From the NCBI GenBank assembly GCA_017416445.1, contig JAFQCJ010000057.1:1-44229 (forward strand): a DNA stretch of 44,229 nucleotides. Reading direction: 5' to 3'. The position numbers were made by a program, and so were the translations under genes. Below, in pieces: positions 10,741-18,306 of this stretch; position 1 is the stretch's first letter, and each line of letters begins with the position of its first letter. Under the pieces are notes generated by a model. It ran no database searches. It saw only the letters and a program-made list of their open reading frames with translations, and was not told where the DNA came from. The stretch is from Oscillospiraceae bacterium. GTDB lineage: Bacteria; Bacillota; Clostridia; Oscillospirales; Oscillospiraceae.

Positions 10741-11868
10741 TTATTTTTGTTCCAGCGAATTACTGACCGCTTCGTCCAACTTCACCGCACCGTAGAGATT
10801 TTTAGCGCTGCAGCCTGCCCGTCCACCGCCTGCACAGGCGCAGGCACAGGCACAAGCACAGGAACTGGCACAGGCACAGTGGCCGCCGCCACCGAAGCCA
10901 CCACCGCCAAAACCGCCTCCGCGGCTGCCGCCGCCAAATCCTCCGCCACCGCTGCGGGTGGGAGGTTTGGGCCGATGTTTGGTACCCACCGATCCCGGGC
11001 GCGGCCGTCCATCGCGGCCCATGGGATACCAGAGTCCGTGATAAAGAACATACCGTGTACCAAAGCCGCCGGCATAACCATCGCCACTAAGAGCGTGCCG
11101 GATAATAATCACAAGCACGATGATGAAAATTACCAGAAAAATTTCGCCGATGTCCTCGGTGTGATCTTCCTCATAATAGTAATCATCCTCCCAGTAGGAA
11201 TCATCCCAGTCGTCATAGGTGGGCATATTCTCGACGCTGTTTTCCCAGTAAAGTTCCGTAGGCCAAGAGGGATACTGGGCCGTAATGGTCATGGTAGCAC
11301 CGTGGGACAGGTTTTCTCCCGTCATACGGAAACCGCCATCGGCCAGAGGCTCGGTGACCATCGCTCCCTCGCCGCCGCTATAGAAGGGGTAAAATTCACC
11401 TTCTGCTCCTGCAACACCATTCCAAGTGAGGGTCATGAGGCCGATCTTTGCCTCATCGAACCAGCCGGGGGTATAGTCGTAGCTGACCATAGTGCCGTCT
11501 ACAAGGCGGTACATATACTCCTGCACCCAGGAGTAGGCGAACTCGAATGTCTCGCCATCGTCATAACCACGGTCAAGATAGACATACATGAAGGAATTAT
11601 CGTAAGCGAGGGAGTCGATATTGTCCGTCAGTGCTGTTTCTTCACGGATAGAGCCGTTGGGGATGCCGATCTGCAGCCATTCTACTGGGCCTTCCTCCAG
11701 TACTGTCCAGCGAAACCGCGCCTCTATGTGGAGACTGCCGTCCTCTGTGTTGGGGGTAACCGTGACATGGTATTCGTCAATATAGTCCCAATCCCCTGCA
11801 AAGACAGTGGTGGACGATACGCCAAGAATCAGCAGACAGAGACACACTATGGTAAGGAACTTTTTCAT
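10741..11868 (-). CDS. Membrane protein with Gly-rich and alternating Cys-Ala cytoplasmic tail, putative radical-SAM substrate
   Basis: A 375-residue protein. It has a signal peptide (about 1-24), then an extracytoplasmic domain to about 238 resembling DUF2207/YciQ-like ectodomains, with an acidic, aromatic stretch at 218-240. One membrane helix lies at 241-257. The cytoplasmic tail runs through a basic segment, a Gly/Phe-rich stretch (306-329) and His330 into cysteines 331, 333, 337, 339, 341, 343, 345 and 353, mostly alternating with alanine, and ends in an ordinary polar helix. ATG 11868 is chosen because GGAGGTGGAGG lies just upstream, a signal peptide follows, and the ATG overlaps the stop of the upstream radical SAM gene (ATGA). 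The pairing suggests the Cys tail is modified or holds metal; that is inference. Gly-rich tails alone are common in DUF2207/TPM proteins. Confidence 0.88.
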   Translation of the reverse strand: MKKFLTIVCLCLLILGVSSTTVFAGDWDYIDEYHVTVTPNTEDGSLHIEARFRWTVLEEGPVEWLQIGIPNGSIREETALTDNIDSLAYDNSFMYVYLDRGYDDGETFEFAYSWVQEYMYRLVDGTMVSYDYTPGWFDEAKIGLMTLTWNGVAGAEGEFYPFYSGGEGAMVTEPLADGGFRMTGENLSHGATMTITAQYPSWPTELYWENSVENMPTYDDWDDSYWEDDYYYEEDHTEDIGEIFLVIFIIVLVIIIRHALSGDGYAGGFGTRYVLYHGLWYPMGRDGRPRPGSVGTKHRPKPPTRSGGGGFGGGSRGGGFGGGGFGGGGHCACASSCACACACACAGGGRAGCSAKNLYGAVKLDEAVSNSLEQK

Positions 11869-13250
11869 GCCTCCACCTCCCTGTTGCCGCTGCGCAGCTG
11901 GCAGATGTGCTCCATTTTGGCACTCTCGCTGCGGATGGTTTTGCAGACTTCGCCTTCCCAAATGGCTTTCCACTCGTCTGTCAGGAGATTCCCCAGTGTC
12001 ACACCGCCCAACCAGCTTTGACAGGGAACTACCGTGCCGTCAGGAGTAAGTGCCATATTGGACAGACACGCGCCGCAGCTGGGCACGAGGTGAAGTCCCA
12101 TTTTGTGGAGGGACTCTTCCCTGAGCCAGCCCGGGGAGGTGAAATCCATCTCCATACCGAGACCGTGGGCCACAGCTGCGGCCTCGGAGAGAATCTTTTC
12201 CAACGCCTCAGAACAGAGGGCTGTAGCGCGGCTTTCTTCTTCCTCTGCTGCACCGGAGGGAATGAGACCCGAGCAAGTTACATACCGCACACCCAGGGAG
12301 TGGACAAACCGCAGAGTTTCGGCATAATCGGTATTTACAGAGCAAAGAGGCGTGTTCACCGACACAATCAGCCCCGCCTCCACAGCGTTACGGATACCCG
12401 CTACGGTATCATCAAAGCCCTCTGTTCCCACAAGGGTGTTGTGGATGGCGCGATCGGCACTGTAGAGGGTCACCTGTACGCTGTCAAGGCTGGCCTCGTA
12501 GAGATCATGGCACAGCTGAGGAGTCAAGAGCCGCCCGTTGGTATTGAGTCGGGTAACGAACCAGGCGGCTTCGCTGATCAATTCCACCAGGTCCTTCCGC
12601 AGTGTCGGTTCGCCGCCGGTGAAGGTCACCTGAGGAATGTTGGCCTCCCGGAGTTTTGTAAGGAGGGTTTTCCACGCCTCTGTGGAAAGCTCGGATACCT
12701 CACCCATTGGCTGCCCCGCAGCGTAGCAGTGGAGACACTTTTGATTGCAGTGCCAGCAGCCCTCCTTCGTCATGGCAGAAACCATGATGTCCATGCGGTG
12801 GGGGGCAGTCATTTCGGTGGCGTACTCTCCCAGCGACATCGGTTCTACCTCCGCCTCCGGTTCTTCGCCGCGGGCGATGGCAGTAAGAGAGCGGAGCATC
12901 AAGTGCAAATCCGCTGTCAGGACAGAGCGGTGGGTGCGCGGATAGACCTTGTGGGCATCTTCTGTCGCCTGCCACAGGAGTTTCTCCCACAGAGCTTCCC
13001 CCAGCTCCTGTCCGTCATAATCTTCCAGACGATACATGAGACAGCTGAGCAAGATAGCCCAACTAAGGTTCAGGGGCACCAGCTGTGCGCCGTTTAGCAG
13101 CAGCAAAAACGGTGCCTCGGGAGAATCCTCGCGGGGCGGCAGCATATGGATGCGCACTACGCCGGGACCCCGCGGGTCGAGGGTGATATGGCGCACATGG
13201 CGCAGATGCGCTGCAGCATAGCGCGCTTCACGGCGAGTCATGGCTTTCAT
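11865..13250 (-). CDS. Radical SAM enzyme with auxiliary-cluster (SPASM/twitch-like) C-terminus
   Basis: A 461-residue protein. Residues 1-150 form an N-terminal domain with a conserved-looking block (PFLLLLNGAQLVPLNLSW), perhaps a substrate-binding module. The radical SAM core has CxxxCxxC at Cys168, Cys172 and Cys175, and GGEPT at 212-216. The C-terminus has CX9GX4C (Cys395, Gly405, Cys410), then only Cys436 and Cys450, so it looks like one auxiliary 4Fe-4S cluster rather than a full two-cluster SPASM domain. ATG 13250 is preferred over an earlier start at 13298 because AAAGGAG lies seven bases upstream. The gene overlaps its partner at 11868 by four bases. Enzymes of this build usually modify peptides or proteins, commonly at Cys; the partner's Cys-Ala tail is the obvious candidate. 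I cannot place it in a named maturase class. Confidence 0.9.
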   Translation of the reverse strand: MKAMTRREARYAAAHLRHVRHITLDPRGPGVVRIHMLPPREDSPEAPFLLLLNGAQLVPLNLSWAILLSCLMYRLEDYDGQELGEALWEKLLWQATEDAHKVYPRTHRSVLTADLHLMLRSLTAIARGEEPEAEVEPMSLGEYATEMTAPHRMDIMVSAMTKEGCWHCNQKCLHCYAAGQPMGEVSELSTEAWKTLLTKLREANIPQVTFTGGEPTLRKDLVELISEAAWFVTRLNTNGRLLTPQLCHDLYEASLDSVQVTLYSADRAIHNTLVGTEGFDDTVAGIRNAVEAGLIVSVNTPLCSVNTDYAETLRFVHSLGVRYVTCSGLIPSGAAEEEESRATALCSEALEKILSEAAAVAHGLGMEMDFTSPGWLREESLHKMGLHLVPSCGACLSNMALTPDGTVVPCQSWLGGVTLGNLLTDEWKAIWEGEVCKTIRSESAKMEHICQLRSGNREVEA

Positions 13251-13288
13251 GGCAGGCTCCTTTCCCAAACGATGTGTTTCTTGTGGAA

Positions 13289-13317
13289 ATACTATCATAT
13301 TGCACGGAAAAACACAA
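13289..13317 (-). promoter_or_regulatory. Possible promoter of the radical SAM operon
   Basis: On the minus strand, TTGTGT (complement of 13312-13317) and TAGTAT (complement of 13289-13294) are 17 bases apart. Both are imperfect. An overlapping TATGAT at 13294-13299 is an alternative -10. The site lies just after the divIC terminator, so an independent promoter is expected here. Confidence 0.3.
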
Positions 13318-13349
13318 GAAAAACCCCGCCGCCCACAGGGGCGACGGGG
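13315..13349 (-). terminator. Intrinsic terminator after the yabP-yabQ-divIC unit
   Basis: On the minus strand, CCCCGTCGCCC and GGGCGGCGGGG (13339-13349 and 13324-13334) form an 11-bp stem with one G-U pair and a four-base loop. It is followed by GTTTTTCTT, read leftward at 13323-13315. It ends the leftward unit before the radical SAM operon. Confidence 0.9.
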
Positions 13350-13357
13350 AAATTTTA

Positions 13358-14119
13358 CTATTCGTTCACATCGTAAAAGATGCGTTCTCCTTCCTCAGCA
13401 AGCCCCAGCAGTTCCCGGGCCAGAGCCTTGATGAAGTTCTCGTCGTCTTTCTTTTCCAGATCGGAGCGCAGGGCATCATTTTCCTGCTGTTGTTGGGAAA
13501 GAGCCTCGTTAAGGGAGGCTTCCTGTCGGCGCACATCGGCGAGGTCGCCATAGACATTGGCTACCTGTACCGCCAGCACCACGATGAGTACCACCAGCAC
13601 CAACAGCAGCAGCGGAGAGGTCTTTTTGCGATTTTTTGCCTTTGTGCTTTTTGCAGCCATCGGACTTCCCTCCTCTTCTGTGTGATGATACTTCATTTTA
13701 CCCCATGTATAGAGAAAAGAAAAGCCCTTTTTTGCTGTGAAGAGCCCTTTTTGCAGAAGATTCCACAAAAACACCACAGGTTTGAGGAGTAGTTGTACTG
13801 CTGCTACCAGTGCTGCACACCAAATCTCCCATACGGGGCGCAGCAGTTTGGAAAAAAGCGCGAACCATACCACAGCGCCTAAAGCGGCTCCGGTCAGCAT
13901 ATACAGGCGCAGTTGCCCCTGTCCCAGAGAGAAGGATAAAAACAGCGTTCCTACTGCTAGTGTCGTAACAAAAAAAGCGTCAAGAAGATGGGTCAGAAAA
14001 TGGTCCCCCCGATCCAGCAGACGGGCGCTGCGCAGCACATCATAAATGAGCGCGGCGGCAGTGCCCAGCGCCATGGAGGTGAACAGTTCCCGCAATTGGG
14101 CAGAGACATAGTGCTCCAT
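13358..14119 (-). CDS. YabQ-DivIC in-frame fusion (spore cortex protein joined to a divisome protein)
   Basis: One uninterrupted 253-codon frame. Residues 1-150 are YabQ-like: they start MEHYVSAQLRELFTSMALG and have four membrane helices at about 12-29, 41-65, 70-93 and 96-122. Residues 154-253 are a complete DivIC/FtsB-type protein with a basic cytoplasmic tail, one membrane helix (169-187), a coiled coil (about 192-228) and the family ending EGERIFYD. In B. subtilis yabP, yabQ and divIC are adjacent but separate genes. Here no stop codon lies between the two parts. However, Met154 (ATG at 13660-13658) is preceded by AGAGGAGGG at good spacing, so DivIC alone could also be made. YabQ acts in spore cortex formation; DivIC acts in septation with FtsL and DivIB. 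The predicted topology (four helices, then one) keeps DivIC in its correct orientation. Confidence 0.88.
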   Translation of the reverse strand: MEHYVSAQLRELFTSMALGTAAALIYDVLRSARLLDRGDHFLTHLLDAFFVTTLAVGTLFLSFSLGQGQLRLYMLTGAALGAVVWFALFSKLLRPVWEIWCAALVAAVQLLLKPVVFLWNLLQKGLFTAKKGFSFLYTWGKMKYHHTEEEGSPMAAKSTKAKNRKKTSPLLLLVLVVLIVVLAVQVANVYGDLADVRRQEASLNEALSQQQQENDALRSDLEKKDDENFIKALARELLGLAEEGERIFYDVNE

Positions 14120-14400
14120 CAGGCAAACAGACGGGAGAACATACCACGATGGGGTTGGACAGGCTCTTCGTAGTTGATGCCCTCGATGTGGCCGTCCACA
14201 TGGAGCTCGCCGCCGTCAAGGCTCAGCTTACCAATATGGAGATTGGTTCCGGTGACGATAAGTGTGCCGGCACAGGTGGACATGATGATGCAGCTCTCAT
14301 CAAACCGCTCCACATCCTCCACGCCGGAGACAGTGAGTTTTTCCCGCCCTTCCAGGTTCAAACGGTGATACATGGCTCCGTTTTGTACTTCATATGCCAT
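14119..14400 (-). CDS. yabP: Sporulation protein YabP
   Basis: A 93-residue protein of the YabP/YqfC family, recognised by the repeated short beta-strand pattern: LEGREKLTVSGVEDVERFDE, then LIVTGTNLHIGKLSLDGGELHVDGHIEG. YabP is needed for spore cortex/envelope development in B. subtilis. The TGA overlaps the ATG of the yabQ-divIC gene by one base. The ATG at 14400 follows GAGGGGG at eight bases. That ribosome-binding site lies inside a stem-loop (14407-14453), which may modulate its translation. A sporulation sigma promoter was not identified. Confidence 0.92.
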   Translation of the reverse strand: MAYEVQNGAMYHRLNLEGREKLTVSGVEDVERFDESCIIMSTCAGTLIVTGTNLHIGKLSLDGGELHVDGHIEGINYEEPVQPHRGMFSRLFA

Positions 14401-14406
14401 AAGAAA

Positions 14407-14453
14407 TGCCCCCTCATTTGCAGCAGTCGGTACTGCTACCGTATGAGGGGGCA
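14407..14453 (-). promoter_or_regulatory. Stem-loop covering the yabP ribosome-binding site (terminator or attenuator)
   Basis: On the minus strand, TGCCCCCTCAT (complement of 14443-14453) pairs exactly with ATGAGGGGGCA (complement of 14407-14417). An inner GCAGT/ACTGC stem also forms. The 3' arm contains the GAGGGGG that serves yabP, and is followed by TTTCTT. It can act as a weak terminator for the upstream FAD dehydrogenase gene, or hide the yabP translation start. Confidence 0.7.
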
Positions 14454-14467
14454 GATAGAATTAGAAC

Positions 14468-15841
14468 TTAGCCGTTTTCGGCGAGGTAGCGGGCAACATA
14501 CACACCGCTGGCACTGGCGTGGCTGAGAGAGTGGGTCACGCCGGAGCCGTCGCCAATGATAAACAGACCCTTATGGCAGGTCTCCAGATTCTCATCCAGC
14601 GCCACCTCCATGTTATAGAACTTTACCTCTACACCATAGAGGAGCGTCTCGTCGCTGGCGGTACCGGGAGCGATTTTATCAAGGGCATAGATCATCTCGA
14701 TGATGCTGTCCAGAATGCGCTTGGGAATCACCAGACTCAGATCTCCGGGAGTAGCAGCCAGAGTGGGGGTCAAAAAGCTCTTTTGCAGACGCTTCTCTGT
14801 GGAGCGCTGACCACGGATGAGGTCGCCGAAACGCTGCACCATCACGCCGCCGCCCAGCATATTGCTGAGGCGGGCAATGCTCTCGCCGTAACCGTTGCTG
14901 TCACGGAAGGGCTCGGTAAAATGCTTGGACACCAGCAGGGCGAAGTTGGTGTTTTCGGTATGGAGAGCGGGATCCTCGTAGCTGTGTCCGTTGACGGTAA
15001 CAATACCGTTGGTGTTTTCGTTGACCACGGCTCCCTTGGGATTCATGCAGAAGGTGCGGACCTTGTCCTGATACTTCTGGGTTTTATATACGATCTTGCT
15101 CTCATAGAGTTCGTCGGTAATGGGAGCAAAGACCTCAGCAGGCAGTTCTACACGGACGCCGATATCCACGCGGTTGGAACTGGTGGGGATCTGCAAATCG
15201 CTGCACACGCTCTCCATCCACTTACTGCCGCTGCGGCCCACGGAGATGATGCACTTATCACAGGTAAATTCACCCTGGGCCGTGGTTACGGCATAACCGT
15301 CTGCCAGCTTCTTCAGAGATTCCACCGGGGTGGTGAAGTAGAAGTCCACGCTGTCTTTAAGGGCGGCGTAGAGATTCTCCAGCACCGTGTAGTTGATATC
15401 GGTACCCAGATGACGAACGGAGGCGTCCAGCAGGTGCAGGTTGTTCTGCAGACACTTGCGCTTGAAATCGCTGCCGGCAGTGGTGTAGAGACGGGTGCCT
15501 TCGCCGCCGTTGGCCATGTTGATCTCGTCAACATAGTGCATCAGTTCCAGTGCCTTGTGTTTGCCGATGTACTCGTAAAGTGTGCCGCCGAACTCATTGG
15601 TGATATTGTACTTGCCGTCGGAGAAGGCACCGGCACCGCCGAAGCCGTTCATAATGGCACAGGTCTTGCAGTGGATGCAGGACTTGATCTTGTCGCCGTC
15701 AATAGGGCATTTCCGTTTATGGAGGGGATTACCCGCCTCAAAAACAGCTACGCGCCATGCAGGCTTACACTTTTTCAGCTCATAGGCGGAGAAAATACCG
15801 CCGGGGCCGGCACCGATAATGATGACATCATACTGTTTCAT
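14468..15841 (-). CDS. FAD-dependent dehydrogenase (uncharacterised NAD(P)/FAD oxidoreductase family)
   Basis: A 457-residue flavoprotein. The N-terminal dinucleotide-binding motif is GAGPGGIFSAYEL (from residue 10), followed at about 37-72 by a Cys-containing segment, HKRKCPIDGDKIKSCIHCKT, and GFGGAGAFSDGKYN. The C-terminal FAD motif is GLFIIGDGSGVTHSLSHA. This matches the COG2509-type uncharacterised FAD-dependent dehydrogenases, whose substrates are not known. AAAGGAG lies upstream of the ATG. It is 18 bases downstream of prmA, so prmA and this gene are probably cotranscribed. The cluster of cysteines near residues 45-64 could be redox-active or metal-binding; that is inference. Confidence 0.9.
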   Translation of the reverse strand: MKQYDVIIIGAGPGGIFSAYELKKCKPAWRVAVFEAGNPLHKRKCPIDGDKIKSCIHCKTCAIMNGFGGAGAFSDGKYNITNEFGGTLYEYIGKHKALELMHYVDEINMANGGEGTRLYTTAGSDFKRKCLQNNLHLLDASVRHLGTDINYTVLENLYAALKDSVDFYFTTPVESLKKLADGYAVTTAQGEFTCDKCIISVGRSGSKWMESVCSDLQIPTSSNRVDIGVRVELPAEVFAPITDELYESKIVYKTQKYQDKVRTFCMNPKGAVVNENTNGIVTVNGHSYEDPALHTENTNFALLVSKHFTEPFRDSNGYGESIARLSNMLGGGVMVQRFGDLIRGQRSTEKRLQKSFLTPTLAATPGDLSLVIPKRILDSIIEMIYALDKIAPGTASDETLLYGVEVKFYNMEVALDENLETCHKGLFIIGDGSGVTHSLSHASASGVYVARYLAENG

Positions 15842-15859
15842 AAAATTTACACTCCTTTT

Positions 15860-16813
15860 TTAGCGGCACAGGAAGCTGTACCAGCCCTCATTGGTGTTGA
15901 CTTCTACGATTTCCCATCCTGCGCTGCGTAGAGCGGCTTCTACCTCGGCGGAGCGCTCATCGATAATGCCGGAGGTGAGAAAGAATCCGTTTTCTTTCAA
16001 ATAGGGTCGCACCTCGGTGGACAGAGCGATAATGACATCGGCCACGATGTTGGCTACCACAATGTCGTAACCGGTGCCCATTTCCTTTTGCAGCTGCTTG
16101 TCCTTGGTCACATCGCCCCAGCGAACGGTGTAGGTGTCTTTGCCGATGCCGTTTAAGGCGGCGTTTTCATAGGCTACGCCTACACATTTGTCGTCAATGT
16201 CACAGGCAAACGCGTGGGAAGCGCCCAGCCGCAGCGCGGCGATGGACAAGATACCGCTGCCGCAGCCAAGATCCAGCACGCGCTCGCCGCCTTGCACCAG
16301 TTTATCCAGTGTGCGCAGACACAGGCGGGTGGTGGCGTGGCTGCCGGTACCAAAGGTGAGGCCGGGATTCAGCGTCACCGTAATGCGACCTTTCGGATCA
16401 CACTGTTCCCACTCGGGGATTACCAACAACCTCTCGCCGATCTCCATGGGCTTATAGAACTGTTGCCAGTTGTTCTCCCAGTCGCTGTCGGAGACATTGC
16501 CCATGGTCATGAGGAGGGGGGAATATGCAGGATGCTGTGATTTCAACTCCGCCAGTGCGATACGGATACGGGCCACGGTGTTGATGCCGGCCTCGTCGGG
16601 AGCGAGGTAAAAGGTGATACGGCAGTGGCCCTTCTTTTCCGCCAGTAGGTCCTCATCCACATAGTCCCAGTACTGGTGGTTATGCTCCAGGAAATCGTGG
16701 AAATCCTGCTCGTCGTCAATGATAAGGCCTGTCACGCCCTGCTGCTCCAGCAGAGTCGATACCGGCTCAATGCCGGCAGGGGAAGTATCAATGTGCAATT
16801 CCAGCCAATCCAT
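15860..16813 (-). CDS. prmA: Ribosomal protein L11 methyltransferase
   Basis: PrmA trimethylates ribosomal protein L11 with S-adenosylmethionine. The 317 residues comprise an N-terminal L11-recognition domain (about 1-110) and a Rossmann methyltransferase domain. The latter shows LNPGLTFGTGSHATTRLCL, SAM motif I VLDLGCGSGILSIAAL, and DIVVANIVADVI (motif IV, in place of the usual N-[IL]-L). Length is normal. The ATG is preceded by GTGAGGA and lies nine bases after the mnmE stop, so mnmE-prmA-FAD dehydrogenase form one leftward unit. Confidence 0.97.
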   Translation of the reverse strand: MDWLELHIDTSPAGIEPVSTLLEQQGVTGLIIDDEQDFHDFLEHNHQYWDYVDEDLLAEKKGHCRITFYLAPDEAGINTVARIRIALAELKSQHPAYSPLLMTMGNVSDSDWENNWQQFYKPMEIGERLLVIPEWEQCDPKGRITVTLNPGLTFGTGSHATTRLCLRTLDKLVQGGERVLDLGCGSGILSIAALRLGASHAFACDIDDKCVGVAYENAALNGIGKDTYTVRWGDVTKDKQLQKEMGTGYDIVVANIVADVIIALSTEVRPYLKENGFFLTSGIIDERSAEVEAALRSAGWEIVEVNTNEGWYSFLCR

Positions 16814-16822
16814 AGGCTATCC

Positions 16823-18190
16823 TCACTTTCCTACGCAGAATCGGGAGAAAATGGTCTCCACCAAATCGTCCCGCACATGGTTGCCGGTCAATTCGTTCAA
16901 TGCCTCCAAAGAGTGTTCGCACTCAGTGAGCACAACATCCGGCGTCATACCGGAGAAGAGGCTCTCCTCTGCTGCCTCCACCGCCTGCAGGGCACGACTT
17001 GCGGCGTTGACCTGTCGTGCGTTGGTCAGCATCTCCCCTGCGGCGGTATGCTCGTGGGCATACAGTTTTTCAATGGTGTTACACAGCTCCTTGATTCCGC
17101 TGCCATCCCTGGCAGAGAGGGACAGTACCGCCGTAAAGCGGGGCTGCAGCGCTGCAAGGTCAATACAGCAGCCAAGGTCGGACTTATTTACCACAGCAAT
17201 GGCGTTACTGGCCGCTGTGGCCAGTAACATGGCCTCTTCATCCTCTGCATCCAGGGGGCGAGAGCCGTCCAACACCAGCAGGGCCAGCGAGGCATTCCCG
17301 GCGGCGGCGCGACTGCGGGCAACACCCAGCATCTCCACTGTGTCCTCGCTGTTTCGCAGACCTGCCGTGTCCATTAACCGCAGCAGAATGTTTCCCAAAG
17401 CCAGCTTTTCCTCCACGGTGTCGCGGGTGGTACCGGCAATATCCGTGACGATAGCCCGTTCGTAGCCCAGCAGGGCGTTTAAGAGGGAGGATTTGCCCAC
17501 ATTGGGCTTGCCCAGAAGCACAGTGGGCAGGCCGTTCTTCACAATTTGTCCGCGGGAGAAGGAGGCGACCAACTCTTCCAACTGTAGGCGGCTGCGGCGC
17601 AGGGTATCGCGCAGCTCTCCTCGTTCCAGATCGGCAATGTCCTCATCGGGATAGTCCACCACGGCGTAAAACCGACTCATGACGGACAGGATGTCTTGAT
17701 AGACCGTTTCCACGGCGCGGGAAAGAGTGCCGCTCAACTGGGCGGCGGCGTGGTGGGCGGCCTCCACCGTCTCGGCATCAATAAGATCTACCACTGCTTC
17801 AGCCTGCATGAGGTCGAGCCTGCCGTTTAAAAAGGCGCGGCGGGTAAATTCGCCGCCTGTCGCCTGCCGCGCACCGGCGGCAAACATGGCGGACAGACCG
17901 GCATCCAATACCACGGGAGAGCCGTGGGTATGGATCTCGGCACTTATCTCACCGGTATAGCTGCTGCCGGCACCGAAAAGGACGCACAGGGCATTGTCCA
18001 GCAATTGACCGTCCCGGTCCAGCAGAGATCCCAGCACCATGGTGCGGTAGGGCTGGGAGGACATAGGACGGCCGTTCATCGGGCGAAAGACGCGATCGAG
18101 AACGGAGCAGGTGCTGTCGCCGGAGAGACGCAGAATGCCAATGGCAGAGGGGCCTCGCGCAGTGGCAATAGCGGCAATGGTATCGGACAC
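16823..18190 (-). CDS. mnmE: tRNA modification GTPase MnmE
   Basis: MnmE works with MnmG to make the 5-carboxymethylaminomethyl uridine at wobble position 34. The 455-residue protein has the N-terminal folate-binding domain (starting MSDTIAAIATARGPSAIGIL), a helical domain, and an inserted G domain with GKPNVGKSSL, DIAGTTRD (switch) and DTAG. It ends in the essential FCVGK motif. GTG 18190 is preferred over GTG 18196 because the run of seven Gs (complement of 18198-18204) then has seven-base spacing and the N-terminus matches the family. mnmG is not adjacent here, unlike the usual mnmE-mnmG-rsmG order. Confidence 0.97.
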   Translation of the reverse strand: MSDTIAAIATARGPSAIGILRLSGDSTCSVLDRVFRPMNGRPMSSQPYRTMVLGSLLDRDGQLLDNALCVLFGAGSSYTGEISAEIHTHGSPVVLDAGLSAMFAAGARQATGGEFTRRAFLNGRLDLMQAEAVVDLIDAETVEAAHHAAAQLSGTLSRAVETVYQDILSVMSRFYAVVDYPDEDIADLERGELRDTLRRSRLQLEELVASFSRGQIVKNGLPTVLLGKPNVGKSSLLNALLGYERAIVTDIAGTTRDTVEEKLALGNILLRLMDTAGLRNSEDTVEMLGVARSRAAAGNASLALLVLDGSRPLDAEDEEAMLLATAASNAIAVVNKSDLGCCIDLAALQPRFTAVLSLSARDGSGIKELCNTIEKLYAHEHTAAGEMLTNARQVNAASRALQAVEAAEESLFSGMTPDVVLTECEHSLEALNELTGNHVRDDLVETIFSRFCVGK

Positions 18191-18223
18191 AGACACACCC
18201 CCCCAATCTAAAATACTGTGTGT

Positions 18224-18252
18224 AGTATATCATAAAAAGAGAGCGAGGGCAA
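18224..18252 (-). promoter_or_regulatory. mnmE promoter
   Basis: On the minus strand, TTGCCC (complement of 18247-18252) and TATACT (complement of 18224-18229) are separated by 17 bases. The -10 differs from consensus at one base. The leader to the GTG start would be about 28 bases. Confidence 0.55.
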
Positions 18253-18269
18253 GGGCATCCCACAGAGAA

Positions 18270-18298
18270 ACACCCGCCAACGAGCCGTTGGCGGGTGT
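18270..18298 (-). terminator. Intrinsic terminator after the dnaD/dnaI unit
   Basis: CACCCGCCAACG (18271-18282) and CGTTGGCGGGTG (18286-18297) form a perfect 12-bp stem with a three-base loop, extended by one A-T pair. On the minus strand it is followed by TTTCTCTG. The short T run makes it moderate rather than strong. Confidence 0.85.
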
Positions 18299-18306
18299 GG
18301 AAAGAT

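Noticed and set aside
10834..10878. Six-base DNA repeat that resembles a tandem repeat or microsatellite
   Set aside because: The repetition follows from alternating Cys and Ala codons and stays in frame inside a coding sequence, so it is treated as part of the protein tail.
10675..12021. Rightward 448-codon frame across the Cys-Ala-tail gene
   Set aside because: It would read through the terminator hairpin and gives low-complexity Thr/Ala/Gly repeats that are just the complement of the Gly/Cys-Ala codons. The leftward gene has a signal peptide, helix and good ribosome-binding site.
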